Origin: Saprospiraceae bacterium
GTDB lineage: Bacteria > Bacteroidota > Bacteroidia > Chitinophagales > Saprospiraceae
DNA: 64,000 nt
Reading direction: 5' to 3'
NCBI GenBank assembly: GCA_016715985.1
Contig: JADJXD010000001.1
Location: 4,092,001 to 4,156,000, forward strand
Of this stretch, positions 26,184-35,284 are shown in pieces (within the stretch, counting starts at the first letter, position 1; each line of letters begins with the position of its first letter). The position numbers were made by a program, and so were the translations under genes. Below the pieces are notes generated by a model, which did no database searches, was not told the DNA's origin, and worked only from the letters and a program-made list of their open reading frames with translations.

Positions 26184-28760
26184 TTATGCTGAATTTCGAC
26201 CCGCATTTATTATCCCAAATGAGCATCTGATGACCATTTTTTCATAAGTTCGGATGATATCGGGATTATCTGATTCGTTCAGATTTCTGAGTCGGTCCAA
26301 TGCAAACTGCTGAATTGTAACTAATGGAAGGACAATTCTTTCTCGGAGTTGGATAGACATTTGTTCAATCGGATATTCCTGCATCAGTTGGCTATGATTT
26401 CCCAGTTTAGTGATCATATGGACACTTCTTTGGTATTCACTTTCTATCATTTTTCTGACCGGACCTAAGACAGGGTCATTTTTTACATGTGCTGTAAGCG
26501 GAAAAAATGATTTGAATAGGGTCATTTCGCTATTATCCATCAGTGTTCTGAAAAATAGGGATTTCTGATAAATCTGTTGCAGCTCTTCAAATCTTCCTTC
26601 TTTTTCCAATTGTTCCAAAGCGGTGCCTAAGCCATAAAATCCCGGTACATTTTGTTTGATCATATTCCACGAGGCTACAAAGGGTATCGCTCTTAAATCT
26701 TTTAAGGTGAGCTTATCCGTATGCCCTCTTTTAGCCGGACGGCTTCCGATATTGGTCATGCCAAAATATTTCAGCGGAGTGATACCTGTCATGTAATCCA
26801 TAAAGTCCGGATGATTTTTGAGATTTTTGTAAGATTCCAGACTTATTTCTGCGAGCCTGGTGATCAGTTGCTCTTCGCCTTCGCTAAATCCTGACTTCCG
26901 GTCAGAAAAAATATTGTTGGATATCCCGGCATGGATAAGCTGTTCAATATTAAATCGTGCTGAATCAATGATACCAAAATTGGAGCTGATCGTCTGCCCC
27001 TGAATGGTCAACTGGATTTCTCTGCTGGATATTTCTTTGTCCAGCGATGCATAAAATTTATGTGTTTTTCCGCCGCCTCGTGCCGGTGGTCCGCCTCTGC
27101 CATCAAAAAATAATACATCGATTCCGTATTTCTCTGATAACTGACTCAAAGCCTTTTTTGCCTTATAAATCATCCAGTTTGCCATCAGATAGCCGCCGTC
27201 TTTTGTGCCATCTGAAAAGCCCAGCATGATAGTTTGTTTATTGTTTCTCTTTTGCAAATGTGCTTTATAATCATCCAATTCATACAATTGTGTCATGATT
27301 TCTGAAGCTCTGATGAGGTCATCTACTGTTTCGAAAAGGGGTACAATATCTACTGTAATTTCTTCCGGATTCCAGCCGCAAATCCTGAACAGGGTAAATA
27401 CTTCCATGATATTTGAAACGGAAGTACACTGACTGATGATATATCTATTGCAGGCTGATTCACCATATGATTCCTGAATTTTTTTGATTATTCTGATCGT
27501 ATCAATGGTATCTTTGAGAATGGGATCTTCAAGAGTTTCAACATCCGGATTCACTTGCAGCGTTTTAAGATATTGCAGCTTTTTATCTTCCGAAAAGTTT
27601 ATATAATCTAAATCTGTTGCCTTATCCTTTTCTCTCAACTGGTCGATCAATCGTATATGAACTTCATTCTCCTGACGAATATCCAGAAAAGCGAAATGTA
27701 ACCCGAAAAATGCAATTTTGTGAATCAGGTTTTCTACTTCGGAAATAAATAGTCCATCGTGATCAGTTTGCAGGATTTTAATGATTTCCTGTAGTTGGTC
27801 CGTTAATTCTTTTTGGGTGATGGATTGAGCATTTGAATCATAATATGCTATTTTGTAGATTTTGGACTCCAGTTGACTGATAATCGGATCTACACCTTTA
27901 AAAGTCAACCGTCTTCTGAGCATTCTGATATCTCTGTAGTAACATTTAAACAGAGAAGTATGTAGTGCTGTCGAAACATTCCAGGTTGTTTCAGCCCGAA
28001 CAAAAGGATTGCCGTCTCTGTCTCCTCCAGGCCAGAATCCCATACGAATGAAAGGCTTTTGTCCCGGATCAGAAAATGGAATGATATCATGATAATCACG
28101 AAGTAAATTTCCTATACATTGGTAAAATACATTTTCCAGATACCAGATAAGCGACATTGCTTCATCAAAGGGTGTCGGTTTTTCTTTATTCAGAAATGCT
28201 GTTTTACCTAATTGTTGTAATAAAAGATTGACTGTCTCGGTGTCATTGGATTTTAAAGCACTGCTAAGATCATTGATAATTCCTAATACAGAACCCGGAT
28301 AAAATTGGGTAGGATGTGCTGTCAGTACCAAACGAACAGCAAAGCCATCTAATTTGCGGAAATCTTCTTCTGTAAAACTGTGACTTTTGATCTGTTCTTC
28401 GAGTTGTTTTAAAGTACCCTGACCATACATATCATTTACTTTTGAGTAGGCAGAGTCTTCAAGCGCATCAAATAATACGATCTGCCTTTCTATATACTGA
28501 ATAAAACGAAATAAAAGGTCGGCTTTTTCTGCATCATTTGTGAAAGTAGTTTGCTTGTCAAAAAAATCAGATAATATCTCCGGTACTTCGTGTCCTTGAT
28601 AAAAACCTTCTTCACAATGGGCCAAAAACATGGATAATAAAATTCCGGTCTTTTCCACTTTAGTGAAGGGCAATGATAGAAACAAACTATTATACAACTG
28701 GAATTTTAATGCAATTTCGTTGTGAAAAACGCTTACATTTTTGGTTATCTGTGCAGACAT
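26184..28760 (-). CDS. ppc: Phosphoenolpyruvate carboxylase
   Basis: Converts PEP and bicarbonate to oxaloacetate, replenishing the TCA cycle in the cytosol. At 858 residues from the ATG at 28760 (MSAQITKNVS) it has the bacterial length; the longer frame adds a hydrophobic, unlikely N terminus. Signature regions are present: the active-site His in VLTAHPTQ, GFWPGGDRDGNPFV, the substrate loop FFDGRGGPPARGGGKTH, and LGFSDGTKDGGYLMANW. The C terminus ends in GIINAGRNSA, matching the conserved, often QNTG-like, terminal segment, here variant. The reading frame is complete. Its upstream region abuts the insertion sequence at 28947, but that insertion lies about 190 bases before the start codon. 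Confidence 0.93.
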   Translation of the reverse strand: MSAQITKNVSVFHNEIALKFQLYNSLFLSLPFTKVEKTGILLSMFLAHCEEGFYQGHEVPEILSDFFDKQTTFTNDAEKADLLFRFIQYIERQIVLFDALEDSAYSKVNDMYGQGTLKQLEEQIKSHSFTEEDFRKLDGFAVRLVLTAHPTQFYPGSVLGIINDLSSALKSNDTETVNLLLQQLGKTAFLNKEKPTPFDEAMSLIWYLENVFYQCIGNLLRDYHDIIPFSDPGQKPFIRMGFWPGGDRDGNPFVRAETTWNVSTALHTSLFKCYYRDIRMLRRRLTFKGVDPIISQLESKIYKIAYYDSNAQSITQKELTDQLQEIIKILQTDHDGLFISEVENLIHKIAFFGLHFAFLDIRQENEVHIRLIDQLREKDKATDLDYINFSEDKKLQYLKTLQVNPDVETLEDPILKDTIDTIRIIKKIQESYGESACNRYIISQCTSVSNIMEVFTLFRICGWNPEEITVDIVPLFETVDDLIRASEIMTQLYELDDYKAHLQKRNNKQTIMLGFSDGTKDGGYLMANWMIYKAKKALSQLSEKYGIDVLFFDGRGGPPARGGGKTHKFYASLDKEISSREIQLTIQGQTISSNFGIIDSARFNIEQLIHAGISNNIFSDRKSGFSEGEEQLITRLAEISLESYKNLKNHPDFMDYMTGITPLKYFGMTNIGSRPAKRGHTDKLTLKDLRAIPFVASWNMIKQNVPGFYGLGTALEQLEKEGRFEELQQIYQKSLFFRTLMDNSEMTLFKSFFPLTAHVKNDPVLGPVRKMIESEYQRSVHMITKLGNHSQLMQEYPIEQMSIQLRERIVLPLVTIQQFALDRLRNLNESDNPDIIRTYEKMVIRCSFGIINAGRNSA

Positions 28761-28936
28761 AAAGACAAAATTTAATGCATAGATACAAAAAAAGTCGGAC
28801 ATTGGAATCAGTAAAATTAGTAAAAACGGCATATGAAATATTAGGAACTATGTCTGAATGAAGTACAATTGGATATGTGTGTATAACAAATTGAATTTTT
28901 ATTAACAAAAATGAATTTGCTCTACTAACCCCCGAC

Positions 28937-28946
28937 TCCTGAAGGC
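28937..28946 (+). repeat. Target-site duplication, left copy
   Basis: CTCCTGAAGG directly outside the left inverted repeat, identical to 30422-30431. Confidence 0.75.
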
Positions 28947-28962
28947 TACCGTTTACACACAA

Positions 28963-30383
28963 TTAGGGGGGAGAGTTTTTTAGTCTGTATCCCACCATAA
29001 GAGTTTGAAATTTTTCATACCCCCATTTGTATGTTATTGTACCTGGTTTGCGTTGGGAAGCATATCCCTTCCATCCTCCGATTCTTGCTATGATCCAAGA
29101 TGCCCATGCTAATGAATGTTCGGGATGTGGATTTTTTTGTTTCTCTGTGGCTCCTTGATACACTTTATTTAGCTGTTCTAAACACTTCACCTCCTCTTCT
29201 TCAAAAACTTCTTTCACTTCTATTGAGGTGTCTCCATCTCGTGCCTCTTTTAATCGTTGTATTTTTAATGATGCTTCCATACCCAAAATTAATAATTTCC
29301 TTATGCCTTCCGGCGTTTCTAATTCACTAGCCTCCAAATTAAATCCTTCTTTTTTAATAATCTGTGTGCCTCCTCCACTTTCCACCTTTGTTTATATATC
29401 TCCAACTTCTCTTTACAATCTTCTATTCCCCTTACTTGTTCCGTTGTCCATAAATACCATTCCACCGGACTTTCCCAAGCGGGTGGGTTTTGTTCTCTTG
29501 CATGTAGCATTGTTAGTTCTACATTTCTAGGATATTTCTCTCTCAGCCGCTTTTTTTCCGGCCTTTGTATTTTGTATCTTAAACTTCTTACTTCCAATAC
29601 AGCTGTCCTGTCCTCTCTCTTTTTATTATCTTGTATCTTTATATTTACTTCCCCTATTTTATCTCTCTTTGCGATATCATCAAATACTTTTACTAGCTCT
29701 CCTGTTCCATTTATTGCTCTTCTGTTTTGGCTTGCTCTAAATAATATATCTGTTTTTTCATCCGGGATCGTACACATGTACTCATAAATATCTGACTCCC
29801 TATCTGTTACAAAAAGAGCGTGATCACATGATTTTAATGATACTTCCTTTGCTTTTATGGAAGTACTTAACCATTTATAAGACTCCTTTTCTTCTATAGG
29901 CACCGAATGATTATCTCGCGTAAAGGCTTCATTATCAATATCTCTATTAAATACATCAACACTTAACCACCCATGTGGATCTAGACTATCCCTGTCAATT
30001 CCTAATATATTATGACTAAGAAAACCATAAGTTCGATTGTCTGAAATTACTCCTATTTTACTACTCTTTAGGTTTATCCGCCTTTTATGTTTCATTAAAT
30101 TCCACTCGGTGGTATCACCTAAACATATTACTCGCTTTCCTTTTGTTGCAGCCTGAGTTTGTAACATCATTCGATTTATTAAAACATCCTCACTTACTCT
30201 GGGATTGTCTAAAAATCTATAGGTTGCAACGCACTCGGCACGTGATAGCGAAAACTTGTGAATAGATTTATCAAATGTCTCCGTCAACCGATTGGCTATG
30301 ACAGCCCCCTTTTTCCAGTCGCTTGTCTCCGAAACATGCAACCAGTCCTTGATTATCCATGTGTTCCTTATTTTGATACACAA
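28963..30383 (-). CDS. IS4-family DDE transposase, two overlapping frames (-1 frameshift)
   Basis: The first frame (30383-29319) holds the DNA-binding N terminus (WKKGAVIANRLTETF, ECVATYRFLDNP), the first catalytic Asp in CLGDTTEWNL, the second in FVTDRESDIYEYM, and a full YREK box, YKQRWKVEEAHRLLK, containing the Glu. It then ends early, after KKKDLIWRLVN. The C-terminal domain (LEASELETPEGIRKLL, WIIARIGGWKGYASQR) lies in the -1 frame, 29385-28963. The overlap includes the heptamer A-AAA-AAG (minus strand 29355-29349) in the correct register for -1 slippage, as in E. coli dnaX. The fused protein would be of normal Tn5-like length. Either programmed frameshifting or a one-base indel explains it. 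Confidence 0.85.
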
Positions 30384-30404
30384 ATATATAGCTTTTTTAT
30401 ATAT

Positions 30405-30421
30405 TTGTGTGTAAACGGTAG
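30405..30421 (-). repeat. IS right terminal inverted repeat
   Basis: Perfect 17-bp complement of the left end at 28947-28963. It lies upstream of the transposase start. Confidence 0.85.
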
Positions 30422-30431
30422 CTCCTGAAGG
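30422..30431 (+). repeat. Target-site duplication, right copy
   Basis: CTCCTGAAGG, identical to the left copy at 28937-28946. Confidence 0.75.
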
Positions 30432-30488
30432 GGAGAGCTAAGCGCTTTAGTAAGTATAAGTGGGTGGATCGTCCCTTCAGGGAATGAG

Positions 30489-30512
30489 CCCGCCTGCTCC
30501 GAAGCGGGCAGG
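30489..30512 (+). repeat. Dispersed 24-bp GC-rich palindromic repeat, copy 2
   Basis: Matches the reverse complement of 11368-11391 at 23 of 24 positions. It lies 58 bases from the IS target site, within the same repeat-bearing spacer. Confidence 0.6.
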
Positions 30513-30596
30513 GGTTGAGAAGAGCATAAAATAATTTTTGCAATTTGTGAGACACACATTGGATATTGAATTCTTTCCGATTATTCATTATAATAC

Positions 30597-30604
30597 TATA
30601 TTTG
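30597..30604 (+). promoter_or_regulatory. -7 element of the DUF6580 gene
   Basis: TATATTTG, 24 bases before the ATG at 30628. The nearest TTG (30566) leaves 28 bases, longer than the consensus. Confidence 0.45.
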
Positions 30605-30627
30605 CATTCAAATTAAGATTTAAAATA

Positions 30628-31200
30628 ATGAAATCTGAAAAAAATATAATTGCAGTCTTTGTTTTACTTGCCATTGCAGCATTTGCCAGACTGATGCCAC
30701 ATATCCCTAATTTTACACCCACAGAGGGTGTGGTGCTATTTGGTTCTGCTTATTTATCCCGAAAATATCTTGCCTGGATACTTCCGGTAGTGATGTTGTA
30801 CCTGTCAGATTTTGTACTGAATAATACAGTGAACAGAATTTATTTTACTAACACAGAAGGTTTGGTTTTGTATTCTGATTATATGTTATTTAATGCTATA
30901 GCTCTGATATTCATTGTTTTATTCGGATCACTAATTTTAAAAAAGATTACAGTCTTTAGTACATTTGGAGGTGCAATAGGAGCTTCTGTTATATTCTTTT
31001 TGGTGAGCAATTTTGGTGTCTGGCTAAGTAGCGGAATTTTTTACAGCAAAGATTTAACTGGTTTAATGAGTTGTTATATAGCGGGTTGGCCATTTTTCAG
31101 GACAACACTGCTGAGTAATCTGGTTTTTGTAACAATCATTTTTGGCTCATTCGAAATGTATAAAATGTACGCTGCCAGTGGAAAGAGAACGAAAGCCTGA
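30628..31200 (+). CDS. DUF6580 integral membrane protein
   Basis: A 190-residue protein with about six membrane segments and the family hallmark near the N terminus, AAFARLMPHIPNFTPTEGVVLFGSAYL. The C-terminal half has YIAGWPFFRTTLLSNLVF. The start is the ATG at 30628 (MKSEKNIIAV); an upstream frame to 30538 crosses the promoter. DUF6580 proteins resemble the substrate-binding membrane subunits of ECF-type vitamin transporters, and a cofactor-uptake role is possible but unproven. It overlaps the next gene. Confidence 0.8.
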   Translation: MKSEKNIIAVFVLLAIAAFARLMPHIPNFTPTEGVVLFGSAYLSRKYLAWILPVVMLYLSDFVLNNTVNRIYFTNTEGLVLYSDYMLFNAIALIFIVLFGSLILKKITVFSTFGGAIGASVIFFLVSNFGVWLSSGIFYSKDLTGLMSCYIAGWPFFRTTLLSNLVFVTIIFGSFEMYKMYAASGKRTKA

Positions 31201-31381
31201 AAATAAAATAAAATCTTCTGATCAGCTTTCTGAAATTCAATCCGAATACTACTATTTAGAAGATGGATTTGTTGTATTTACTGCACGATTCTTATCAGAG
31301 AGAGGATATTGCTGCGGTAATGGATGCAGGCATTGTCCATATACACCACGGCATGGTGGTAAACTTGCACGATTACTTTAG
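31178..31381 (+). CDS. DUF5522 cysteine-rich small protein
   Basis: A small protein with the DUF5522 signature EYYYLEDGFVVFTARFLSERGYCCGNGCRHCPYTP: two adjacent Cys, then CRHC, a likely metal-binding site. There is no ATG. A GTG at 31178 is the most conservative start, overlapping the DUF6580 stop; a TTG at 31142 is an alternative. Function unknown. The tight overlap implies co-expression with the membrane protein. Confidence 0.7.
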   Translation: MERERKPENKIKSSDQLSEIQSEYYYLEDGFVVFTARFLSERGYCCGNGCRHCPYTPRHGGKLARLL

Positions 31382-31532
31382 ACTATATTCCTCAGGCATA
31401 TTTCATAAATTCAAAATACAATTTTGGTATAAAAATACGAATGTGAGTCTTAAAAGAACCAAAATGTTAAGTATCAAACATTAAAGTTGGATATCTTTTT
31501 ATATCTTTGATTTTCATAAAACTATTCTTTCT

Positions 31533-33679
31533 ATGTCAACTTTGGCTGATCAGGAGATACACGATATCTTAAAATCTGTATGGGGTTTCAATACTTTCAG
31601 ACCGCAACAGGAGGAAATCATACACCACGTGCTGAATGGTCAGGATGCATTAGTTATTATGCCGACCGGTGGAGGCAAATCACTTTGTTATCAGGTTCCT
31701 GCATTGGTACAGCCCGGATTGACAGTTGTAATATCTCCGCTCATAGCATTGATGAATGACCAGGTACAATCGCTTTTATTATCCGGCGTTAAGGTTGCTG
31801 CAATGCACTCCAATATGGATAGGGATGCATTGTACAGAACAGAACAATCATTGATTCAGAAGCAGATAAGACTATTGTATGTGTCACCGGAAAGAGTCAA
31901 TTCCAATGGATTTGTTGATTTTTTGAAAAGACTGGATGTAAGTCTTTTTGCTGTAGATGAAGCACACTGCGTATCTGTGTGGGGCAATGATTTCAGACCT
32001 GATTATGTAGAGTTGGCTAGAGTCAGGGATGCATTCCCTCATGTTCCTTTCATCGCACTGACAGCCACTGCCGACGATTCTACCCAATCAGATATTTGTA
32101 AGCAACTCCATTTAACACAACCTAAAAAATTTATTTCCAGCTTTGAACGCAAAAATATAATTACTGAATCCAGACCATCTCAAAACAGACTCAGACAGAT
32201 AATAGAATTTCTTCAAAAAACCCGAAGCAAAGTGGTATTATCTATTGTCTGAGCAGGAAAGAGACAGAAAACCTTTCTGCAAAACTAAAACTGTCGGGTT
32301 ACAAATGTGCTTATTATCATGCTGGAATGGATCCGTCAGAAAGGACAAAAATCCAGAAGGAATTTCAGGATGATGAATTACAGTTTATATGTGCCACGAT
32401 TGCATTTGGCATGGGAATAGATAAGTCCAATATCAGATGGATTATTCACTTTTCAATGCCAAAAAATCTCGAAGGTTATTATCAGGAAATCGGCCGGGCA
32501 GGGCGGGATGGCACACAGGCGAGAGCATTACTTTTTTACGGGTGGAATGATTATACTATTCAAAAAAGATTTATTGACGAAAGTGAAGCAAATCAGACTT
32601 TCAAAACCGTGCAATATGCAAAACTGGAACGGATGTGGGAGTATGCCAATGCATCTGAATGCCGGACAAATCTTGTACTGAATTATTTTGGAGAATACAG
32701 GTCTGAAGGCTGTGGTCATTGTGACAACTGTCTTGCCCCTCCAAAAGGATTTAACGCAAGTATTATCGCTCAAAAAGCGCTATCTGCTGTCAAACGAACC
32801 AATGAAGAGGTCAGTATGAACATATTGATAGACATACTCAGAGGATCGGGTAGGGCTGAAATAAGAGATGCCGGCTATGACCGTATCAAGACATTCGGAG
32901 CAGGTCGGGACATATCTTTTATAGATTGGAAGATATATATTACCCAAATGGTCAATCAGGGATTTTTGAAGATTGATTATACCGATGGTTTTAAATTGAA
33001 ACTCACTCCTTTATCTGATGCTGTGTTGTTTGAAAATAAACAGGTGAAAATGGTGCAAATAAGCTTCGGTGCGGAGATAGCCCCAAAAGAAAAAGCGAAA
33101 CCTGCCATACAGTTTGTAGAAGAAGGTTTGATGCAGGAATTAAAAAGCTGGCGGAGCGTATTGGCAAAAGAAAAGGCTGTGCCGGCTTATGTCATTTTTC
33201 CGGATAAAGTTTTTGAACAGATAGTTGAAAAAATGCCTCTTACTAAAGGAGCACTTGAAAATGTCGAAGGTATTGGTAGAGTTAAGCTGGAGCAATACGG
33301 CGAGCAACTTCTTTTTATCATCCAAAAATTTATCAATACACAAGATCACAAAAAAAACATAAAGGGTAAAACCTATCTCGACACACTGATGCTTTATAAA
33401 CTGGGATTGAGTCCGGAAGAAATCGCCGGACAGAGAGGTATTTCGGTTGTTACTGTGTTCTCACATTTTGCCCACCTGTACAATCAGGATGAAGAAATTG
33501 ACCTGTTAAAATATGTCTCCATCACCGAAATTCAACTGATAGAAGAAGCATGGAAAAAAGGCGGTAAAGCAATGGAATTGGCTGTTATAGCCGAAAATCT
33601 AAAAGCGCCTCTCGAATTTCATAAAATCAGACTGGCATTGGCTTATCTATTAAAAAAGGAAAAACAAGGAAATAAATAA
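31533..33679 (+). pseudogene. recQ: ATP-dependent DNA helicase RecQ, single frameshift
   Basis: The sequence encodes all RecQ domains but in two frames. Frame one (31533-32252) has RPQQEEII, the Walker A motif MPTGGGKS near residue 46, the DEAH box VDEAHC near 142, and LTATAD. The second frame holds the rest: IIYCLSRKETE, GMGIDKSNIRWIIHF, QEIGRAGRDG, the zinc-binding CRTN..CGHCDNC, the RQC winged helix, and an HRDC domain near VEGIGRVKLEQYG. The shift is at a run of six A at 32215-32220; a seventh A would restore one frame of about 715 residues. The register does not suit -1 slippage, so a real mutation or an assembly error is likelier than programmed frameshifting. Confidence 0.88.
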
Positions 33680-33700
33680 TAACTCTGTAAATTATTTGAA

Positions 33701-34654
33701 ATGAGAATCAACGTATTATTAGTGTCAATATGGATGTTTACTTTCTTTATAAATGGCTATGCACAAAAGAAATGGCCGAAAGTCTATCTGGAAGCAGGTA
33801 ATATCTGCCTGAATGAACCTTACAAGTTGGTTTTTCACGATGAGTTTGAAGGTCAAACTTTGGATACAACCAAATGGGTCACTTATTATCCTTACGGGCC
33901 AAAGACGAAACCTGATTCGTGTGCTTTTTGCAGGACGCACGTTACAGCGAATATTTTCAGAGATACAAATGCAATAGTAGAAAATGGTTTTTTGCGATTG
34001 AAAACAGACAGACAGGACGGCGAATGGTTTGGTAAAAAATATAATTATACTTCAGGCCTCGTACATTCCAATCAGGTCTTTAATACTTACGGTAAGTATG
34101 AAATACGGTTTAAGCTGCCTCCCGGTGGTCAGCAATGGCCTGCATTCTGGGTTTTTGGTTGGAGTATTGAAATTGATATTTTCGAATTTATCTGTAAAGG
34201 CACAAAAAAAATAGAATTGTCCCTACATAAATGGATCAATGAAGGATGTCCGAATAAAAACCCTAAAAAAGGAGCTCCATGTTTTAGCAGCAGGTCTGGA
34301 GTGGTGGACTTCGGGATTGATTTTTCAAAAGACTTTAACACCATGAGCCTTGAATACGATCCCAATATGATCCGATATTATCTCAATGGAAATATGATCC
34401 GATATATCCCCAAATACTACGACAAAAAAGGAAATCCCGTTACGACTTGTAATATTCCTGCGGGTGAGTATTACGAAAACCCTTCCTTTCCTATACATGG
34501 ACACCCCGTAAATGTAATTGCCAATCAATCTCAATGCGGTAAACATAAAGAGAAGAAGCCGGTTTATCCCAATTACATGGATATTGACTTCATCAGAGTT
34601 TATCAAAAGAAGATTCAGGCAGGTCTGGCTGAAATAAATGCGACAGTTCCATAA
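33701..34654 (+). CDS. Secreted glycoside hydrolase family 16 (beta-glucanase-like)
   Basis: A 317-residue secreted enzyme with a signal peptide ending near NGYAQ (residue 21). The GH16 catalytic motif EIDIFE (ExDxxE) is present near residue 156, following GKYEIRFKLPPGGQQWPAFWVFGW; the first Glu is the nucleophile and the last the acid/base. FHDEFEGQTLDTTKW near residue 45 is the usual start of the jelly-roll domain, and YMDIDFIRVYQ closes it. The substrate is probably a beta-1,3 or mixed-linked glucan such as laminarin, but agarases and carrageenases share the fold. No secretion or binding module follows the domain. It lies just after recQ (21 bases). Confidence 0.87.
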   Translation: MRINVLLVSIWMFTFFINGYAQKKWPKVYLEAGNICLNEPYKLVFHDEFEGQTLDTTKWVTYYPYGPKTKPDSCAFCRTHVTANIFRDTNAIVENGFLRLKTDRQDGEWFGKKYNYTSGLVHSNQVFNTYGKYEIRFKLPPGGQQWPAFWVFGWSIEIDIFEFICKGTKKIELSLHKWINEGCPNKNPKKGAPCFSSRSGVVDFGIDFSKDFNTMSLEYDPNMIRYYLNGNMIRYIPKYYDKKGNPVTTCNIPAGEYYENPSFPIHGHPVNVIANQSQCGKHKEKKPVYPNYMDIDFIRVYQKKIQAGLAEINATVP

Positions 34655-34765
34655 ATAAAGATATTAAACTCAAGACCTGATGACCGCTATGGCCCGCAAA
34701 ATTGCTTTGAAGTTTATTGTTAAGAATCCTGATTGTAAAAAAATTAAAAAAATATGACCGAAAAC

Positions 34766-34796
34766 TTGACATATATGACAAATGACGTTATATTTG
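34766..34796 (+). promoter_or_regulatory. Promoter of the RES-Xre operon
   Basis: TTG at 34766-34768 and TATATTTG at 34789-34796, 20 bases apart, match the Bacteroidota consensus. The start site would fall near 34803, only about 10 bases before the antitoxin ATG. Confidence 0.7.
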
Positions 34797-34804
34797 TGAC
34801 AAAT
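34792..34804. promoter_or_regulatory. Palindromic operator over the -7 element
   Basis: ATTTGT-G-ACAAAT is a perfect 6-bp-arm inverted repeat overlapping the -7 box and start site. TGACAAAT occurs here and again 21 bases upstream (34776-34783), about two helical turns apart. This suits repression by the antitoxin's Xre-like DNA-binding domain. Confidence 0.6.
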
Positions 34805-34812
34805 TACATGTT

Positions 34813-35265
34813 ATGAAAAAATATCAATATTCTGATTCATTTGATTTTGCGACTGAGCCTGTGGCATTATACCTTGCAGGTGCAGTTGCATCTGATATAA
34901 GTTTGGCGTCCGTAAAGTTTGCAAGAGATGGTGTTACTGTGGCTTATATGTGGAGTATTGCGGAGAAATTAGGATTGAGTTTGCAGGATATCAGCTATGT
35001 GTTGCATGTGTCTGTTCGCACTATTCAGAGATTTCAGCCTACTGATAAGCTGGATTCTGACGCATCTTCCAAAGTCATCCAGTTGGCATCTTTGCTGAAG
35101 TTTGGTACAGATGTTTTTGGTGATGAGGCTTCATTTCGCACCTGGCTAAGGTCCGGTTTACAAGTGTTTGAGGACAAGTCACCTTTAGAGTTATTGGATA
35201 CACCTTTTGGCTTTCAGTTGGTAGAGCAGGTATTGGGCAGGATTGAGCATGGCATATTTGCCTGA
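34813..35265 (+). CDS. MbcA/ParS/Xre-type antitoxin of a RES toxin
   Basis: A 150-residue antitoxin. The N-terminal Xre-like helix-turn-helix includes AEKLGLSLQDISYVLHVSVRTIQRF (residues about 48-73). The C-terminal MbcA/ParS toxin-binding region (DUF2384) has FGDEASFRTWLRSGLQVFEDKSPLELLDTPFGFQLVEQVLGRIEHGIFA. It precedes and overlaps the toxin gene, the usual order. It should neutralise the toxin by covering its NAD+ pocket and repress the operon through the palindrome at 34792. Confidence 0.9.
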   Translation: MKKYQYSDSFDFATEPVALYLAGAVASDISLASVKFARDGVTVAYMWSIAEKLGLSLQDISYVLHVSVRTIQRFQPTDKLDSDASSKVIQLASLLKFGTDVFGDEASFRTWLRSGLQVFEDKSPLELLDTPFGFQLVEQVLGRIEHGIFA

Positions 35266-35284
35266 TCCGGTAGATAGAACAATA

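Larger units (their letters stand above)
28947..30421 (-). mobile_element. IS4-family insertion sequence, 1475 bp
   Basis: The element is bounded by perfect 17-bp inverted repeats, CTACCGTTTACACACAA at 28947-28963 and its complement at 30405-30421, and flanked by identical 10-bp direct repeats. Allowing one more matched base gives 18-bp repeats with an 8-bp duplication. The transposase fills the element on the minus strand. Length and the DDE/YREK signature fit the IS4 family, near the IS50/Tn5 type. Intact ends and duplication point to a recent insertion. The repaired target is an intergenic spacer next to a palindromic repeat, so no gene was disrupted. Confidence 0.88.

Noticed and set aside
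31263..31484. 73-residue frame overlapping DUF5522
   Set aside because: It is in another frame of a gene with a clear family signature, so it is a shadow.
32210..32225. Programmed frameshifting in recQ
   Set aside because: Zero-frame codons are CAA AAA ACC; slipping ACC back one base gives AAC, a mismatch in the A site, so the register is poor for -1 slippage.
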